Part shown: positions 1 through 10,061 of the stretch, one piece after another | How the letters are laid out: each line of letters opens with the position of its first letter | Position numbering within the stretch: position 1 is the stretch's first letter | Assembly (NCBI RefSeq): GCF_009905735.1 | Contig: NZ_JAAALE010000011.1 | Location: 62,001-126,000 of the forward strand | Reading direction: 5' to 3' | Length of the DNA: 64,000 nt | DNA from: Porphyrobacter sp. SLTP | Lineage (GTDB): Bacteria > Pseudomonadota > Alphaproteobacteria > Sphingomonadales > Sphingomonadaceae | Made by a program: the position numbers and the translations under genes | Notes under the pieces: generated by a model | Seen by the model: the letters and a program-made list of their open reading frames with translations, nothing else | What the model was told of the DNA's origin: nothing | The model's database searches: none

Positions 1-945
<945 letters not shown>

Positions 946-975
946 GTGATGCGTTAGCCTTTTCTCTCAGACTCG

Positions 976-1016
976 GAGATTACCCTTTCCAACTTGAGTG
1001 TCAACTAGATTGGACG
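976..1016 (-). promoter_or_regulatory. PpsR box overlapping a possible -35 of bchF, in the bchF/aerR divergent region
   Basis: Positions 999-1016 read TGTC-N10-GACG, one base away from the PpsR/CrtJ operator TGTC-N10-GACA. Read on the minus strand, the TGTCAA half is TTGACA, a consensus -35 hexamer. A weak -10 (TAATCT, 977-982) lies 16 nt further on. PpsR bound here would cover the bchF promoter, and could also influence aerR-ppsR on the other side. The promoter assignment is inference from spacing; the box itself is read directly. Confidence 0.6.
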
Positions 1017-1186
1017 TTTAGTTTTGTTGACGATTACAGATTCCCCGGTAAGGTCATTTGCGCCATGCCGGGAAAAAGCGTATTTAGAGTCGCTGGCCCT
1101 TGGGGATCAGGGCTGCTGCCGATCGATGTTGGGTTGGTACACCTCCTGCGGAAGGTTCGTCCGCAAGACCTGGGAGGGTCTGACGA

Positions 1187-2083
1187 ATGGGAGAGTCCAA
1201 GGCTTCGAGCATGTTTGGTGCGGGATCGGCGGTCCTGCGGGGGGTCATCTCGGCGCCGCTTGAAGCGGTGCGACGACGCGGTTCTGTTGCCAGCCCCGAT
1301 CAGCCCGATTCCGTCAATGCGATCATCGAGGGTGAGATCATTCCGCGCCTGTTGATGGCGCACACCAGTTCAGACGCTCAGGCCCGGTCGAAACGATCCC
1401 GAACCATTTCTGCGGACGAGGCTTCGCGCTTCGCCGTTTTGCCCTTGCGGCTCGAAGCGGCGAGCCTCCTTGAAGAGGTCGATGCCTTCATCACCAAGGG
1501 CGCCAGTGTCGAGACAATCTGCCTCGATCTGCTCGCCCCTGCCGCCCGCAAGCTGGGCGAGATGTGGGAATCGGATGAGTGCGATTTCCTTGATGTTACA
1601 ATGGGCTTGTGGCGGTTGCAGGAAGTGATGCGCGAAGTCGCAGCACGCTCGCCCGCCGTGATGGGCGGGATGAGCCTCCCTTACTCGGCGCTGTTCTCGC
1701 CGATGCCGGGAGACAACCACAATTTCGGCACGCTGATGATCGAGGAAGTCTTCGCTCGCGGCGGCTGGCGCAGCGAAGCGCTGGTCAAGCCTGAGCGGCG
1801 CGAATTGCTGGATCGCCTCGCGCGGCAACCCTTCGATCTCATCGGATTGACCCTCGCCCGCGATTGTCCTAGCGCAGCCCTTGGTAACCTCATCAAGGCG
1901 GTACGCAACGTATCGGCCAACCCTCATATCATCGTGCTTGTCGGCGGACGAATGATCAACGAAAACCCCGGAGTTGCGATCGAAGTGGGTGCCGATGGTA
2001 CAGGAGCGGACGCGCTGGCCGCGCTCGAACTGGCGAACTCGCTGATGAAGACCGCTGCTACCCGCCATCTGAACCTGTTGTAG
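1187..2083 (+). CDS. aerR: Cobalamin-binding antirepressor AerR/PpaA
   Basis: This 298-residue protein has a helical first part and a B12-binding Rossmann domain from about residue 165. A canonical cobalamin-ligand motif D176-x-H178-x-x-G181 lies within GDNHNFG. AerR/PpaA proteins bind B12 and antagonise the repressor PpsR/CrtJ, linking photopigment genes to light. It lies 12 bp upstream of ppsR in the same direction, the standard arrangement in these clusters. The ATG at 1187 is preceded by GGGAGG at a good distance. The first 60 or so residues look poorly conserved, so a later start cannot be excluded. Confidence 0.88.
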   Translation: MGESKASSMFGAGSAVLRGVISAPLEAVRRRGSVASPDQPDSVNAIIEGEIIPRLLMAHTSSDAQARSKRSRTISADEASRFAVLPLRLEAASLLEEVDAFITKGASVETICLDLLAPAARKLGEMWESDECDFLDVTMGLWRLQEVMREVAARSPAVMGGMSLPYSALFSPMPGDNHNFGTLMIEEVFARGGWRSEALVKPERRELLDRLARQPFDLIGLTLARDCPSAALGNLIKAVRNVSANPHIIVLVGGRMINENPGVAIEVGADGTGADALAALELANSLMKTAATRHLNLL

Positions 2084-2095
2084 GTTCGATCAGCG

Positions 2096-3517
2096 ATGCT
2101 CACCCGCAAACACAGCATTGAAGGCAAGCACCCGTTCGGGAAGGCTGCCGAGCTGTTCAACACCCTTGATGCCGATGCGGCGATGAAGCTGGCGATGGTC
2201 GCGGGTGACGTGACGCTGGTTCTGGACGATACGGGTACGATCCTTGATGCGGCGTTTGATCCGCGCGAGTTTCCGGCCTTTTCCGGATGGGTCGGGACCA
2301 ACTGGATCGAGACGGTGACGGATGAAAGTCGCCCGAAAATCATGGAGATGCTGGCCGCCGCACGGCGCGGCGAAGTGCAGCACTGGCGACAGGTCAATCA
2401 CCCGTCGCGCGACGGTGATGTGCCGATCCGCTACGCTGTGCTGAGCGTCAATGGCGGCGAGCACCGCATCGCCTTTGGCCGCGATCTGCGTGAAGCGGGC
2501 AAGTTGCAGCAGCGGTTGCTTCAAGTCCAGCAGTCGCTCGAACGCGATTACCTCAGGATGCGCCAGCTTGAGTCGCGCTACCGGATGCTGTTCGAACGCT
2601 CGACCGAGCCGGTGATGATCGTCGAGGCCGGCACGCTGCGGATCCGCGAGGCGAACCCGGCGGCGCATATGCTGGTCGGCACGCGCATTGGGGGTCTGCC
2701 CGGTAAGAAGTTGCTGACTTTCATCGATAAAAATTCGTATGATGCGGTCCAGTCGCTGGTCGGCGCGGCGCTGGTTTCGGACACGGTCAGCCCGGCCCGG
2801 ATCCGCATCGCCCGCGGCGCGCGCGAAGTGATGGCGACGGTCAATGGGTTTACCCAGGATCGCGGCCAGTTCCTGTTAGTGCGGTTGGTTCCGGCGAGCG
2901 ATCGTCCGCCCCTGGAATCCTCGCCGGTCCTGGCACTGGTCGACCAGATGCCCGATGCCTTTGTGGTAGCTGACAGTAATCTGGAAATCGTCACCGCAAA
3001 CGCCGCATTTGTCGAGCTTTTGCAAGCCGCTAGCGTCGATCAACTGCGCGGGCGGCACCTGTCGGAATCGATCGGTCGGCCCGGGATCGACCTCGATCTG
3101 ATCGAAGGCCAGATCGACCAGCATGGGGCCGCGCGCAATGTCGCGACGATCCTGCGGGTTGGTCACGACATCGAAGGCGAAGCGGTTGAATTGTCAGCGG
3201 TTCGCACCTCGGGCGAGGATGGCTATTATGCCTTCGTGATCCGCCCCGTCGGTCGCCGCTTGCGCGATCTGCCGCCCGGTGCGCAGGATATGCCGCGCTC
3301 TGTCGAGCAGCTGACCGAGTTGGTTGGGCGGATGTCGTTGAAGGATATCGTCCGCGAAAGCACTGATCTCATTGAGAGATTGTGCATCGAGGCGGCGCTG
3401 TCCTATACCTCGGACAATCGCGCATCGGCAGCGGAAATCCTCGGCCTGTCGCGCCAGAGCCTCTATTCCAAGCTGCACCGTTACGGGCTCGGTAATCTGG
3501 CTGGCGACGGCGAGTAA
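2096..3517 (+). CDS. ppsR: Photosynthesis gene repressor PpsR/CrtJ
   Basis: This 473-residue regulator has an N-terminal PAS-like region, two further PAS domains (about 160-270 and 285-390) joined by a Q-rich coiled linker near 145-160, and a C-terminal Fis-type helix-turn-helix (AAEILGLSRQSLYSKLHRYG, about 446-465). It represses bch, crt and puf genes in aerobic or bright conditions by binding TGTC-N10-GACA; four such boxes occur in this window. The protein has a single cysteine, Cys430, just before the DNA-binding helices. The second cysteine used in the Rhodobacter intramolecular disulfide is absent. It is transcribed with aerR. Confidence 0.95.
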   Translation: MLTRKHSIEGKHPFGKAAELFNTLDADAAMKLAMVAGDVTLVLDDTGTILDAAFDPREFPAFSGWVGTNWIETVTDESRPKIMEMLAAARRGEVQHWRQVNHPSRDGDVPIRYAVLSVNGGEHRIAFGRDLREAGKLQQRLLQVQQSLERDYLRMRQLESRYRMLFERSTEPVMIVEAGTLRIREANPAAHMLVGTRIGGLPGKKLLTFIDKNSYDAVQSLVGAALVSDTVSPARIRIARGAREVMATVNGFTQDRGQFLLVRLVPASDRPPLESSPVLALVDQMPDAFVVADSNLEIVTANAAFVELLQAASVDQLRGRHLSESIGRPGIDLDLIEGQIDQHGAARNVATILRVGHDIEGEAVELSAVRTSGEDGYYAFVIRPVGRRLRDLPPGAQDMPRSVEQLTELVGRMSLKDIVRESTDLIERLCIEAALSYTSDNRASAAEILGLSRQSLYSKLHRYGLGNLAGDGE

Positions 3518-3729
3518 CGGCAGGCCCGGTAGGGCTTGGCGCCGCACAACTACGCTCAGCACAATCGCCGTGTCGACGTGGCTCTGGATCAGGACAGTAC
3601 GAGCCTGAGGTAGGGCAGGGCGCGCCCGCACAATCATCCATATCATCCAACCTGACACGTCCGAATTGGACATAGGCTGGACGCATTCATCTAAATGAAC
3701 GAAAAAATTGGATGATGGCGGGACATAAG

Positions 3730-3770
3730 TGTCAAAATAATTTGACGCCTATGGTTGTCAGGCATAGCCT
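3730..3770 (+). promoter_or_regulatory. PpsR box and possible promoter of bchG
   Basis: Positions 3730-3747 read TGTC-N10-GACG. Its right half contains TTGACG (3742-3747), a near-consensus -35, followed after 17 nt by TAGCCT (3765-3770). This promoter would place the transcript start almost on the bchG ATG at 3777, implying a leaderless or nearly leaderless mRNA; no good ribosome binding site is visible. Upstream, GTCC-N5-GGAC (about 3659-3671) and paired ATCATCCAA / TTGGATGAT arms make this 259-bp gap rich in dyads. The box is seen directly; the promoter is inference. Confidence 0.55.
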
Positions 3771-3776
3771 TCGATT

Positions 3777-4715
3777 ATGGAGCACTCGGTACCTTCGACT
3801 CGCACAGTGCCCAACCCGGCGCCAGGTTCGGGCCTGCGCCCGCGATCGGCGCCCCGGCCGCGCGATGTGCTCGAACTGTTCAAACCCATCACCTGGTTTC
3901 CGCCGATGTGGGCCTTCATGTGCGGCGCGGTGTCGTCCGGTGCCGGACTAGATGGCCGCTTATGGTTCGTGGCGGGCGGCGTGTTGCTGGCAGGACCGCT
4001 GGTGTGCGGCACGAGCCAGGCGGTCAACGACTGGTTCGACCGCCATGTCGACGCCATCAACGAACCGCACCGCCCGATCCCCTCGGGCCGCATTCCGGGA
4101 CGCTGGGGGCTGTATATCGCGATCATCGCCACGCTGATTTCGGCGGGCATCGGCTGGCTGCTCGGCCCGCTGGTGTTCATTGCCGGACTCGTGGGTCTCG
4201 CCTTTGCCTGGGCCTATTCCGCACCGCCGCTGCGCTTCAAGGCGAACGGCTGGCTTGGCCCGCTGGTGTGCGGGCTGACCTATGAAGGGTTGAGCTGGTT
4301 CACCGGCGCTGCCGTCATGCTCGGCGCGATGCCTTCGGCCCACGTCATCGCCGTGCTGGTGCTCTATTCACTCGGCGCGCACGGGATCATGGTGCTGAAT
4401 GACTTCAAGGCGGTCGAGGGTGACCGCCAGACGGGCCTGACTTCGCTTCCCGTGGTGATGGGCGTGGGCCCTGCGGCAAAGCTGGCCTGCGTCACCATGG
4501 CCGCTTCGCAGATCGCGGTGATCGCGCTGCTGGCCGTCTGGGGCTACAGCCTGTCCGCGCTGATCGTGACGGGCGTTCTGGCCGCGCAGATCGCGGCGAT
4601 GCCCAAACTGATCCGCGATCCGGCGAAATATGCGCCGTGGTATAACGGGGTGGGCGTGACGCTCTATGTGCTGGGGATGCTGGCAGCGGCATTGGGCCTT
4701 GGGGGCTACATCTGA
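3777..4715 (+). CDS. bchG: Bacteriochlorophyll a synthase (bacteriochlorophyllide prenyltransferase)
   Basis: A 312-residue UbiA-superfamily membrane enzyme that esterifies bacteriochlorophyllide a with geranylgeranyl or phytyl diphosphate. The prenyl-diphosphate/Mg motif N84-D85-x-x-D88-x-x-x-D92 is present in NDWFDRHVDAINEPHRPIPSG, and several hydrophobic helices follow. The stop overlaps the next start as TGATG, so bchG, the PucC-like gene and bchP form one operon. The N-terminal 25 residues are Pro/Arg rich and probably disordered. A PpsR box lies 30 bp upstream. Confidence 0.96.
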   Translation: MEHSVPSTRTVPNPAPGSGLRPRSAPRPRDVLELFKPITWFPPMWAFMCGAVSSGAGLDGRLWFVAGGVLLAGPLVCGTSQAVNDWFDRHVDAINEPHRPIPSGRIPGRWGLYIAIIATLISAGIGWLLGPLVFIAGLVGLAFAWAYSAPPLRFKANGWLGPLVCGLTYEGLSWFTGAAVMLGAMPSAHVIAVLVLYSLGAHGIMVLNDFKAVEGDRQTGLTSLPVVMGVGPAAKLACVTMAASQIAVIALLAVWGYSLSALIVTGVLAAQIAAMPKLIRDPAKYAPWYNGVGVTLYVLGMLAAALGLGGYI

Positions 4716-6073
4716 TGCACGCCCCGCTCGCCGCACCGATGACGAAGAAGGCCGGGTTCGGCTGGTTCGGGATCGTGCGGATTGGGCTTGTGCAGGCCTC
4801 GATCGGCGCGCTGGTGATGTTGACCACGGCGGTGCTCAACCGGTTGATGATTGTCGAGTTCCAACTGGCAGCGGCAATCCCCGCCGGGTTGGTCGCCTGG
4901 CACTATGCGGTGCAGCTGGGTCGTCCGCTGTGGGGGCACGGGTCCGACAAGGGACGCAGCCGCGTGCCCTGGATCATTGGCGGGCTGGTGGTACTGGCGG
5001 CTGGTGCGCTGCTGGCGACGCAGGCTACGCTGATGATGGCGAGCGCCTTCCCCGCCGCCTTCGCGCTGGCCGTGTTCGCCTATGCGCTGATCGGTGTCGG
5101 CGTGGGTGCAGGCGGGACTTCGGCGCTGGCGCTGCTCGCGTCCGGTGTCGCGCCGGAACGACGCGCGGCCGCCGCTGCTGTCACGTGGATCATGATGGTG
5201 GGCGGTATCGTCGCCTCGGCGATCACAGTGGGCGAATTGCTCAAGCCCTATTCGCCCGAGCGACTGCTCGAAGTGGCGGGCGGACTTGCAGCGGTGACGA
5301 TTGCCGTGACCGTGCTGGCGACCTTCCGGCTGGAGCGACAGGCGGGCCAATTCCGCGATAGCGCTGAAGACGCTCCCGCGCCCGATTTCCGCGCTGCCCT
5401 TGCCGAGATCTGGCATGAGGCCGCGGCGCGGCGCTTTACCATATTCATCTTCGTCTCAATGGTCGCGTTCTCGATGCAGGATCTGATCCTCGAACCCTTC
5501 GCGGGTCTGATCTTCGGCCTGTCACCGGGAGAATCGACCAAAACCGTGGGGCAGTTCCACCAGGGCGGCATCCTGATCGGCATGATCATCGCCGGGATCG
5601 GCGGCAGTGCCTTTTCGGGCAAGCGGGCCGAGGGGCTGCGTCCCTGGGTGGTGGGCGGCTGCCTCGCGTCAGGGCTGGGGCTGGGCGCGCTCGGACTGGC
5701 AGCGGTCAACGGGCCGCCGTGGCCTTTGGGGATCAACCTTTTCGTGCTGGGCTTCGGCAATGGCGTCTTCGCGGTGGCTGCCATCGGATCGATGATGGGC
5801 CTCGCCGGTGCAGGTGAGAAGACCCGCGAAGGCGTGCGCATGGGCGTGTGGGGCGCAAGCCAAGCGATCGCCTTCGGGCTCGGCGGGCTGATTGGCGCTC
5901 TTGGCCTCGATGTCGCGCGCCGGACGCTCGCGAGTGACGGCGCGGCGTTTCAAGTTGTTTTTGCCGTGGAAGCGGCAGCCTTCGTGCTTGCTGCTCTATT
6001 GGCAGTTAAGGCCACCGGCGGGGCCGCAATGCGCGCCGCCATGATCAAGCAGAAGAGGGAGGTCTTCGCATGA
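4715..6073 (+). CDS. PucC-family (BCD) major-facilitator protein of the bchG-bchP operon
   Basis: This 452-residue polytopic protein shows about twelve hydrophobic segments and the family features GRPLWGHGSDKGRSRVPWI early and GLIFGLSPGESTKTVGQFHQGGI in the middle. In this family, related to PucC and LhaA and thought to handle bacteriochlorophyll or assemble antenna, the copy between bchG and bchP corresponds to ORF428 of Rhodobacter capsulatus. Overlaps at both ends (TGATG with bchG, ATGA with bchP) support coupling to the last bacteriochlorophyll steps. The transported molecule is not proven for the family. Confidence 0.9.
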   Translation: MHAPLAAPMTKKAGFGWFGIVRIGLVQASIGALVMLTTAVLNRLMIVEFQLAAAIPAGLVAWHYAVQLGRPLWGHGSDKGRSRVPWIIGGLVVLAAGALLATQATLMMASAFPAAFALAVFAYALIGVGVGAGGTSALALLASGVAPERRAAAAAVTWIMMVGGIVASAITVGELLKPYSPERLLEVAGGLAAVTIAVTVLATFRLERQAGQFRDSAEDAPAPDFRAALAEIWHEAAARRFTIFIFVSMVAFSMQDLILEPFAGLIFGLSPGESTKTVGQFHQGGILIGMIIAGIGGSAFSGKRAEGLRPWVVGGCLASGLGLGALGLAAVNGPPWPLGINLFVLGFGNGVFAVAAIGSMMGLAGAGEKTREGVRMGVWGASQAIAFGLGGLIGALGLDVARRTLASDGAAFQVVFAVEAAAFVLAALLAVKATGGAAMRAAMIKQKREVFA

Positions 6074-7263
6074 ACCAGACAATCTATGACGCGGTCATCA
6101 TCGGCGGCGGTCCGTCCGGCTCGACTGCGGCGACCGATCTCGCGCTGGCCGGCCATTCGGTGCTGCTGATCGAGCGCGGCGGGCGGATCAAGCCGTGCGG
6201 CGGCGCGATTCCACCGCGCCTGCTCGCCGATTTCGACATTCCGCAAAGCCTGCTGGTCGCCAAGGCGCGTTCCGCCCGGATGATCGCGCCCTCGGGGCGT
6301 GCGGTCGATATGCCGGTGGGCGAGATCGGCTATGTCGGCATGGTCGACCGTGAGGAATTCGATGAAGCCTTGCGTGAACGTGCGCGCCATTCGGGAGCCG
6401 AACGCCTGACCGCCACCTTCGAGAAGATCGAGCGTGACGACAAGGCTCACCCCATCGTCACCTTCCGCCGGAGCCGCGGTGCCCCGATCGAAAGCGTGCG
6501 CGCCCGCGTGGTGATTGGCGCGGATGGCGCGCGCTCGGCCGTGGCCAAGCAATGCCTGCCGGGGGCTGAGCGCATCCCGTGCGTCTTCGCCTATCACGAG
6601 ATCATCAAGTCCCCGCCGCGCAACACCGACCAGTTCGATGCCTCGCGCTGCGATGTCTATTATCAGGGCCGCCTTTCGCCCGATTTCTACGCCTGGGTGT
6701 TCCCGCATGGCGACACCGCGAGCATCGGGGTGGGCAGCGCCAACAAGGGCTTCAGCCTGCGCGGCGCGATTGCCACGATGCGCGATGATCTGGGGCTGGA
6801 CCGCTGCGAGACTCTGCGCCGCGAAGGCGCGCCCATCCCCTTGAAGCCACTGAAGCGCTGGGACAATGGTGCGGACGTGATCGTTGCCGGCGATGCAGCG
6901 GGCGTCGTTGCGCCTGCTTCGGGTGAGGGCATCTATTACGCGATGGTCGGCGGGCGGTTGGTGGGCGAGGCGGCTGCGGCCTTCCTCAAGACCGGCGAGG
7001 CCAAGCACCTGCGTTCCGCGCGCAAGGCCTTCATGAAGGAACACGGCAAGGTGTTCTGGGTGCTCGGGATGATGCAGTATTTCTGGTATTCGTCCGACAA
7101 GCGCCGCGAGCGGTTCGTGACCATGTGCGATGACAAGGATGTGCAGGAACTGACCTGGCAGGCATATATGCACAAGAAGCTGGTGCGCGCCAAACCGATG
7201 GCGCACATCAAGATTTTCCTCAAAGACACCGCCCACCTGCTGGGCCTGCGTCCTGCGACCTGA
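6070..7263 (+). CDS. bchP: Geranylgeranyl reductase acting on bacteriochlorophyll
   Basis: This 397-residue FAD-dependent reductase converts the geranylgeranyl tail of bacteriochlorophyll a to phytyl in three reductions. The dinucleotide-binding motif GGGPSG is at residues 12-17, ERGGRIKPCGGAIPP follows the first fold, and the second FAD motif GDAAGVVAPASGEGI lies near residue 280. It is the last gene of the bchG operon, starting inside the previous stop (ATGA). Length and motifs match typical BchP. Confidence 0.96.
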   Translation: MNQTIYDAVIIGGGPSGSTAATDLALAGHSVLLIERGGRIKPCGGAIPPRLLADFDIPQSLLVAKARSARMIAPSGRAVDMPVGEIGYVGMVDREEFDEALRERARHSGAERLTATFEKIERDDKAHPIVTFRRSRGAPIESVRARVVIGADGARSAVAKQCLPGAERIPCVFAYHEIIKSPPRNTDQFDASRCDVYYQGRLSPDFYAWVFPHGDTASIGVGSANKGFSLRGAIATMRDDLGLDRCETLRREGAPIPLKPLKRWDNGADVIVAGDAAGVVAPASGEGIYYAMVGGRLVGEAAAAFLKTGEAKHLRSARKAFMKEHGKVFWVLGMMQYFWYSSDKRRERFVTMCDDKDVQELTWQAYMHKKLVRAKPMAHIKIFLKDTAHLLGLRPAT

Positions 7264-7318
7264 CCGTATCGGGGCGCTTTCCGTTGCAGGTTGGCGGGTG
7301 CGACTCTAAGCTCGTGCA

Positions 7319-7801
7319 ATGAACCGGATGATGATCATTCCCGTGACCGTTGCGACGGGTGCGGCGCTGTGTGTCGCCGCCCTTGGCGCGACCGTGACCG
7401 ATCTTGGCCCGTGGTATCAGGCGCTGGCCAAGCCCGACTGGAACCCGCCCGATGTGGTCTTCCCGATGGGCTGGACGGTCATTTATGCCTTGATCACGGT
7501 CGCCGGGATCACAGCCTGGCGCGCCGCGCCGACATCGGCAGCAGCGGAATGGGTGCTGGGGCTGTTTGCCCTGAACGGCTTTCTCAACATCAGCTGGAGC
7601 CTGATCTTCTTCCGCCTCCAGCGGCCCGACTGGGCGTTTTATGAGGTCACCTTGCTGTGGCTCTCGATCCTTGTGATCATCCTCTATTGCGGGCGCTTCT
7701 CCAAATCGGCCGCGCTGCTGCTGGTGCCATATCTTGGCTGGGTGACCTTTGCGGGTGCGCTCAATTGGGCGGTGGTGCAACTGAACGCTCCGTTCGGCTG
7801 A
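7319..7801 (+). CDS. tspO: TspO/MBR-family tryptophan-rich sensory protein
   Basis: This 160-residue protein has five predicted membrane helices and the family signature KPDWNPPDVVFPMGWTVIY, with many tryptophans in the loops. In Rhodobacter, TspO sits in the outer membrane and, through tetrapyrrole handling or efflux, dampens expression of photosynthesis genes. Its place between bchP and the puf operon is commonly seen in erythrobacterial photosynthesis clusters. It starts 55 bp after bchP and may belong to that operon. Confidence 0.93.
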   Translation: MNRMMIIPVTVATGAALCVAALGATVTDLGPWYQALAKPDWNPPDVVFPMGWTVIYALITVAGITAWRAAPTSAAAEWVLGLFALNGFLNISWSLIFFRLQRPDWAFYEVTLLWLSILVIILYCGRFSKSAALLLVPYLGWVTFAGALNWAVVQLNAPFG

Positions 7802-7826
7802 GGCTGAGGGCGGGGAAGGCGACAGC

Positions 7827-8108
7827 ATGGCGGGCGGAGGCCTTACCGAGATCCTGTTCGAGAGTGGCCATGCGGCTGATGTGATCCTCGGCGTGCTGGC
7901 GATCGAGGCGGTGTGGCTGCGCGACTGGAAGCGCTGGAGCTGGAAGGCGATTGTTGGCTTGCTTGGCCCGGCGGCGCTGATCGTGCTGGGCCTGCGCGCG
8001 GCGCTCGTGGGAGCCGACTGGTGGTGGATCGCTCTGCCCTTGGCCGCATCCCTGCCGCTCCACCTGATGGATCTGCGCATGAGGTTCAAGGCGGGGCCGC
8101 CGCAGTAA
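7827..8108 (+). CDS. Small membrane protein of unknown function
   Basis: A 93-residue protein with three hydrophobic stretches, a W-x-R-D-W-K-R-W-S-W-K charged/aromatic loop near residues 30-40 and a basic C-terminus. It begins 25 bp after tspO in the same direction, so it is probably co-transcribed. I recognise no family. The next gene, pufM, converges on it, and a shared hairpin at 8153-8187 ends both units. Confidence 0.7.
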   Translation: MAGGGLTEILFESGHAADVILGVLAIEAVWLRDWKRWSWKAIVGLLGPAALIVLGLRAALVGADWWWIALPLAASLPLHLMDLRMRFKAGPPQ

Positions 8109-8152
8109 CGCGCGCGGCGGGCCAACTCCCGCTATCCCAAGACCCCAAATCA

Positions 8153-8187
8153 AAACCCGGCCGGACCGTGAGGTCCGCGCCGGGTTT
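8153..8187. terminator. Strong hairpin between the convergent tspO and puf transcripts
   Basis: AAACCCGG (8153-8160) pairs with CCGGGTTT (8180-8187), and inside it GGACC (8163-8167) pairs with GGTCC (8172-8176) around a GTGA loop. T-containing stretches follow on both strands (GGGTTTGTGTTTG on plus, GGGTTTTGATTTG on minus). It can therefore act in both directions, ending the puf message 49 nt after the pufM stop and the tspO-side message. Confidence 0.8.
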
Positions 8188-8235
8188 GTGTTTGTGCGGT
8201 TAGTTGAGGAGCCGGGCCACCAGGGGCCCGGGCCC

Positions 8236-9210
8236 TTACTTCTGGCCAGCAGCAGCCTGAGCCGCCCCGGTCGGATCGTAGTTGATCGTATCCGGAGCGT
8301 AGTAATGCTCTTGCGCCCACAGGTACCAGTTATCGACCACGGTGCCGGTCAGCAGAATGCCGATGCCGCCCGTAAGCGTCGTCAGCACTGCAAACCACCA
8401 TGCCCAGCGGTGGATCGATTCGAACGTGGCATTGAAGCCCATCACCCAGCGCCAGAACAATGCGCCGCGTTCAGCCGCGGTGCCGCGATCGGTGATCTGT
8501 TCGATCTCGCGCTCGCCGCCGTAACGGCCGAGTGCCAGGATCGTCGCGCCGTGCATCGCGAACAGGACGGCCGACCCATACAGGAAGACAATCGAGAGCG
8601 CGTGGAACGGGTTGTAGAACAGGTTACCGTAGACCAGCGAGAAGTTGTTGGTCCAATTGAGGTGCTCGAAGATGCCGAACGGCACCGCTTCCGACCAGCT
8701 GCCCATCAGCAACGGGCGGATGAAGCCCAGCACCAGGTAAAGCCAGATGGCCGAAGCGAAGGCCCAGGGGATATGCATCCCCATGCCCAGCGCCTTGGCG
8801 CGGTTGTAGGTGCGCACCCACCACATCAGGATCGAGACCGTCAGGCTGAAGCCCGCGAGAATCCACCAGCCACCCTTGTCCAGCGGGACGAAGGGGCTGA
8901 AGCCGTATTCCGGGCCCGGGGGCGCGAGATAGAGCCAGAAGAATTCGCGCATGAAGGTCTGCGGGCTCCATCCGGCTTGCGCCCAGAAGTTGAGCCCGAT
9001 GATCATGATCGCCAGCGTACCGAAGGCGAGGCTGATCACCCCGGTGGCGCCCAGATAGACGGGGCCGATCTGGGCCTGGCCCAGCTTGCCCATCCAGTAG
9101 TTGTGGCCGACCAGGGCAATGCGCCCTTCGCTGCCGTCGAGGTGCGGGACGCCCATTTCGGGCGGCCCTTGCACCTGGACCTGTGTGAATATGTTTTGAT
9201 AAGTCGCCAT
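8236..9210 (-). CDS. pufM: Photosynthetic reaction centre M subunit
   Basis: The 324-residue M chain forms the type-2 reaction-centre core with PufL, binding bacteriochlorophylls, bacteriopheophytin, the quinone and the non-haem iron through histidines on its five membrane helices. [30 protein letters not shown] holds the special-pair and iron-ligand histidine region, and [17 protein letters not shown] follows. It starts 14 bp after pufL. No pufC follows: the next feature is the hairpin at 8153-8187. The C-terminus ends in an Ala-rich tail. Confidence 0.98.
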   Translation of the reverse strand: MATYQNIFTQVQVQGPPEMGVPHLDGSEGRIALVGHNYWMGKLGQAQIGPVYLGATGVISLAFGTLAIMIIGLNFWAQAGWSPQTFMREFFWLYLAPPGPEYGFSPFVPLDKGGWWILAGFSLTVSILMWWVRTYNRAKALGMGMHIPWAFASAIWLYLVLGFIRPLLMGSWSEAVPFGIFEHLNWTNNFSLVYGNLFYNPFHALSIVFLYGSAVLFAMHGATILALGRYGGEREIEQITDRGTAAERGALFWRWVMGFNATFESIHRWAWWFAVLTTLTGGIGILLTGTVVDNWYLWAQEHYYAPDTINYDPTGAAQAAAGQK

Positions 9211-9224
9211 GGTTCAGGTGCTCC

Positions 9225-10049
9225 TTACGACCAGATCGGAATCTTCTTCCAGAAATCCCAGAATTCGATCCAGCTGCCGACATACAGAGTGCCGGAGATG
9301 ACGATGCAGATGGCGCTCCAGAACCCGGCGCTGAGCGCCAGGAAGAGCCCCACCCGGTGGATGCCGAGCGTGCCGACCGAGTACCCGATGAAGTCCCGGA
9401 AATAGGTATCTTCATATTCAGGCGACTTGACGTCGGTGCCGCCCGAAGGATTGACCGCCGACAGCACCAGACCACCATGCAGAGCGAGGGCGAGCGCGTT
9501 CGTGAAGAAGAACGAGATCGCGAGCATGTGCACAGGGTTGTAGTGGAAGTTGCCGAAGGCATATCCGACGTTCGAGACCCACTCGAGGTGCGTCCAGATC
9601 CCGTAAGGGAAGCCGTTGCCCCACGCGCCCATCCACAAGGGACGGATGACGTTGAGCGAGACATAAGCGAACACAGCCACGCTGAAGGCGATCGGCACGT
9701 GGTAGCTCATGCCGAGCTTGCGGGAGATTTCTGCCTGCCGCAGCACCCACGAAACGAAGGCGACAACGGCGCAACAGGTGATGATCTGCCAGTATCCGCC
9801 TTGCGCCATCGGCGCGAGGCTGAGGCCATATTCGACGGGTGGCGGATTGATCGAAATCAGCCACGGGTTGAGAGTCGGACCCTGTGTAGCGGCGGCGAAG
9901 ATCAGCATGGTGCCCAGAAGGGCGCTGATCGCCGTCGTCACTCCAAAGAATCCGACATAAAACGGCCCGACCCAGAAGTCGAAAAGGTCGCCGCCGATTA
10001 ATGTGCCACCGCGGACGCGGTATTTCCGCTCGAAACTAAGGAGCGCCAT
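9225..10049 (-). CDS. pufL: Photosynthetic reaction centre L subunit
   Basis: This 274-residue L chain of the reaction centre begins [35 protein letters not shown], a near-universal PufL N-terminus. The conserved [26 protein letters not shown] segment carries the special-pair histidine and an iron-ligand histidine. It is co-transcribed with pufBA upstream, but separated from pufA by a 99-bp gap holding two hairpins. A GGGGAGGAT ribosome site lies just before the ATG. Confidence 0.98.
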   Translation of the reverse strand: MALLSFERKYRVRGGTLIGGDLFDFWVGPFYVGFFGVTTAISALLGTMLIFAAATQGPTLNPWLISINPPPVEYGLSLAPMAQGGYWQIITCCAVVAFVSWVLRQAEISRKLGMSYHVPIAFSVAVFAYVSLNVIRPLWMGAWGNGFPYGIWTHLEWVSNVGYAFGNFHYNPVHMLAISFFFTNALALALHGGLVLSAVNPSGGTDVKSPEYEDTYFRDFIGYSVGTLGIHRVGLFLALSAGFWSAICIVISGTLYVGSWIEFWDFWKKIPIWS

Positions 10050-10061
10050 AGGTCCATCCTC

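Noticed and set aside
5950..7236. Long minus-strand open frame (428 codons) opposite bchP
   Set aside because: It mirrors bchP codons in a GC-rich genome, its protein is rich in His/Arg/Ala with no recognisable motif, and bchP is certain.
8188..9405. Plus-strand open frame of 405 codons opposite pufM
   Set aside because: Antisense shadow of pufM; composition (R, E, Q, H rich) is that of reverse-strand GC-rich DNA.
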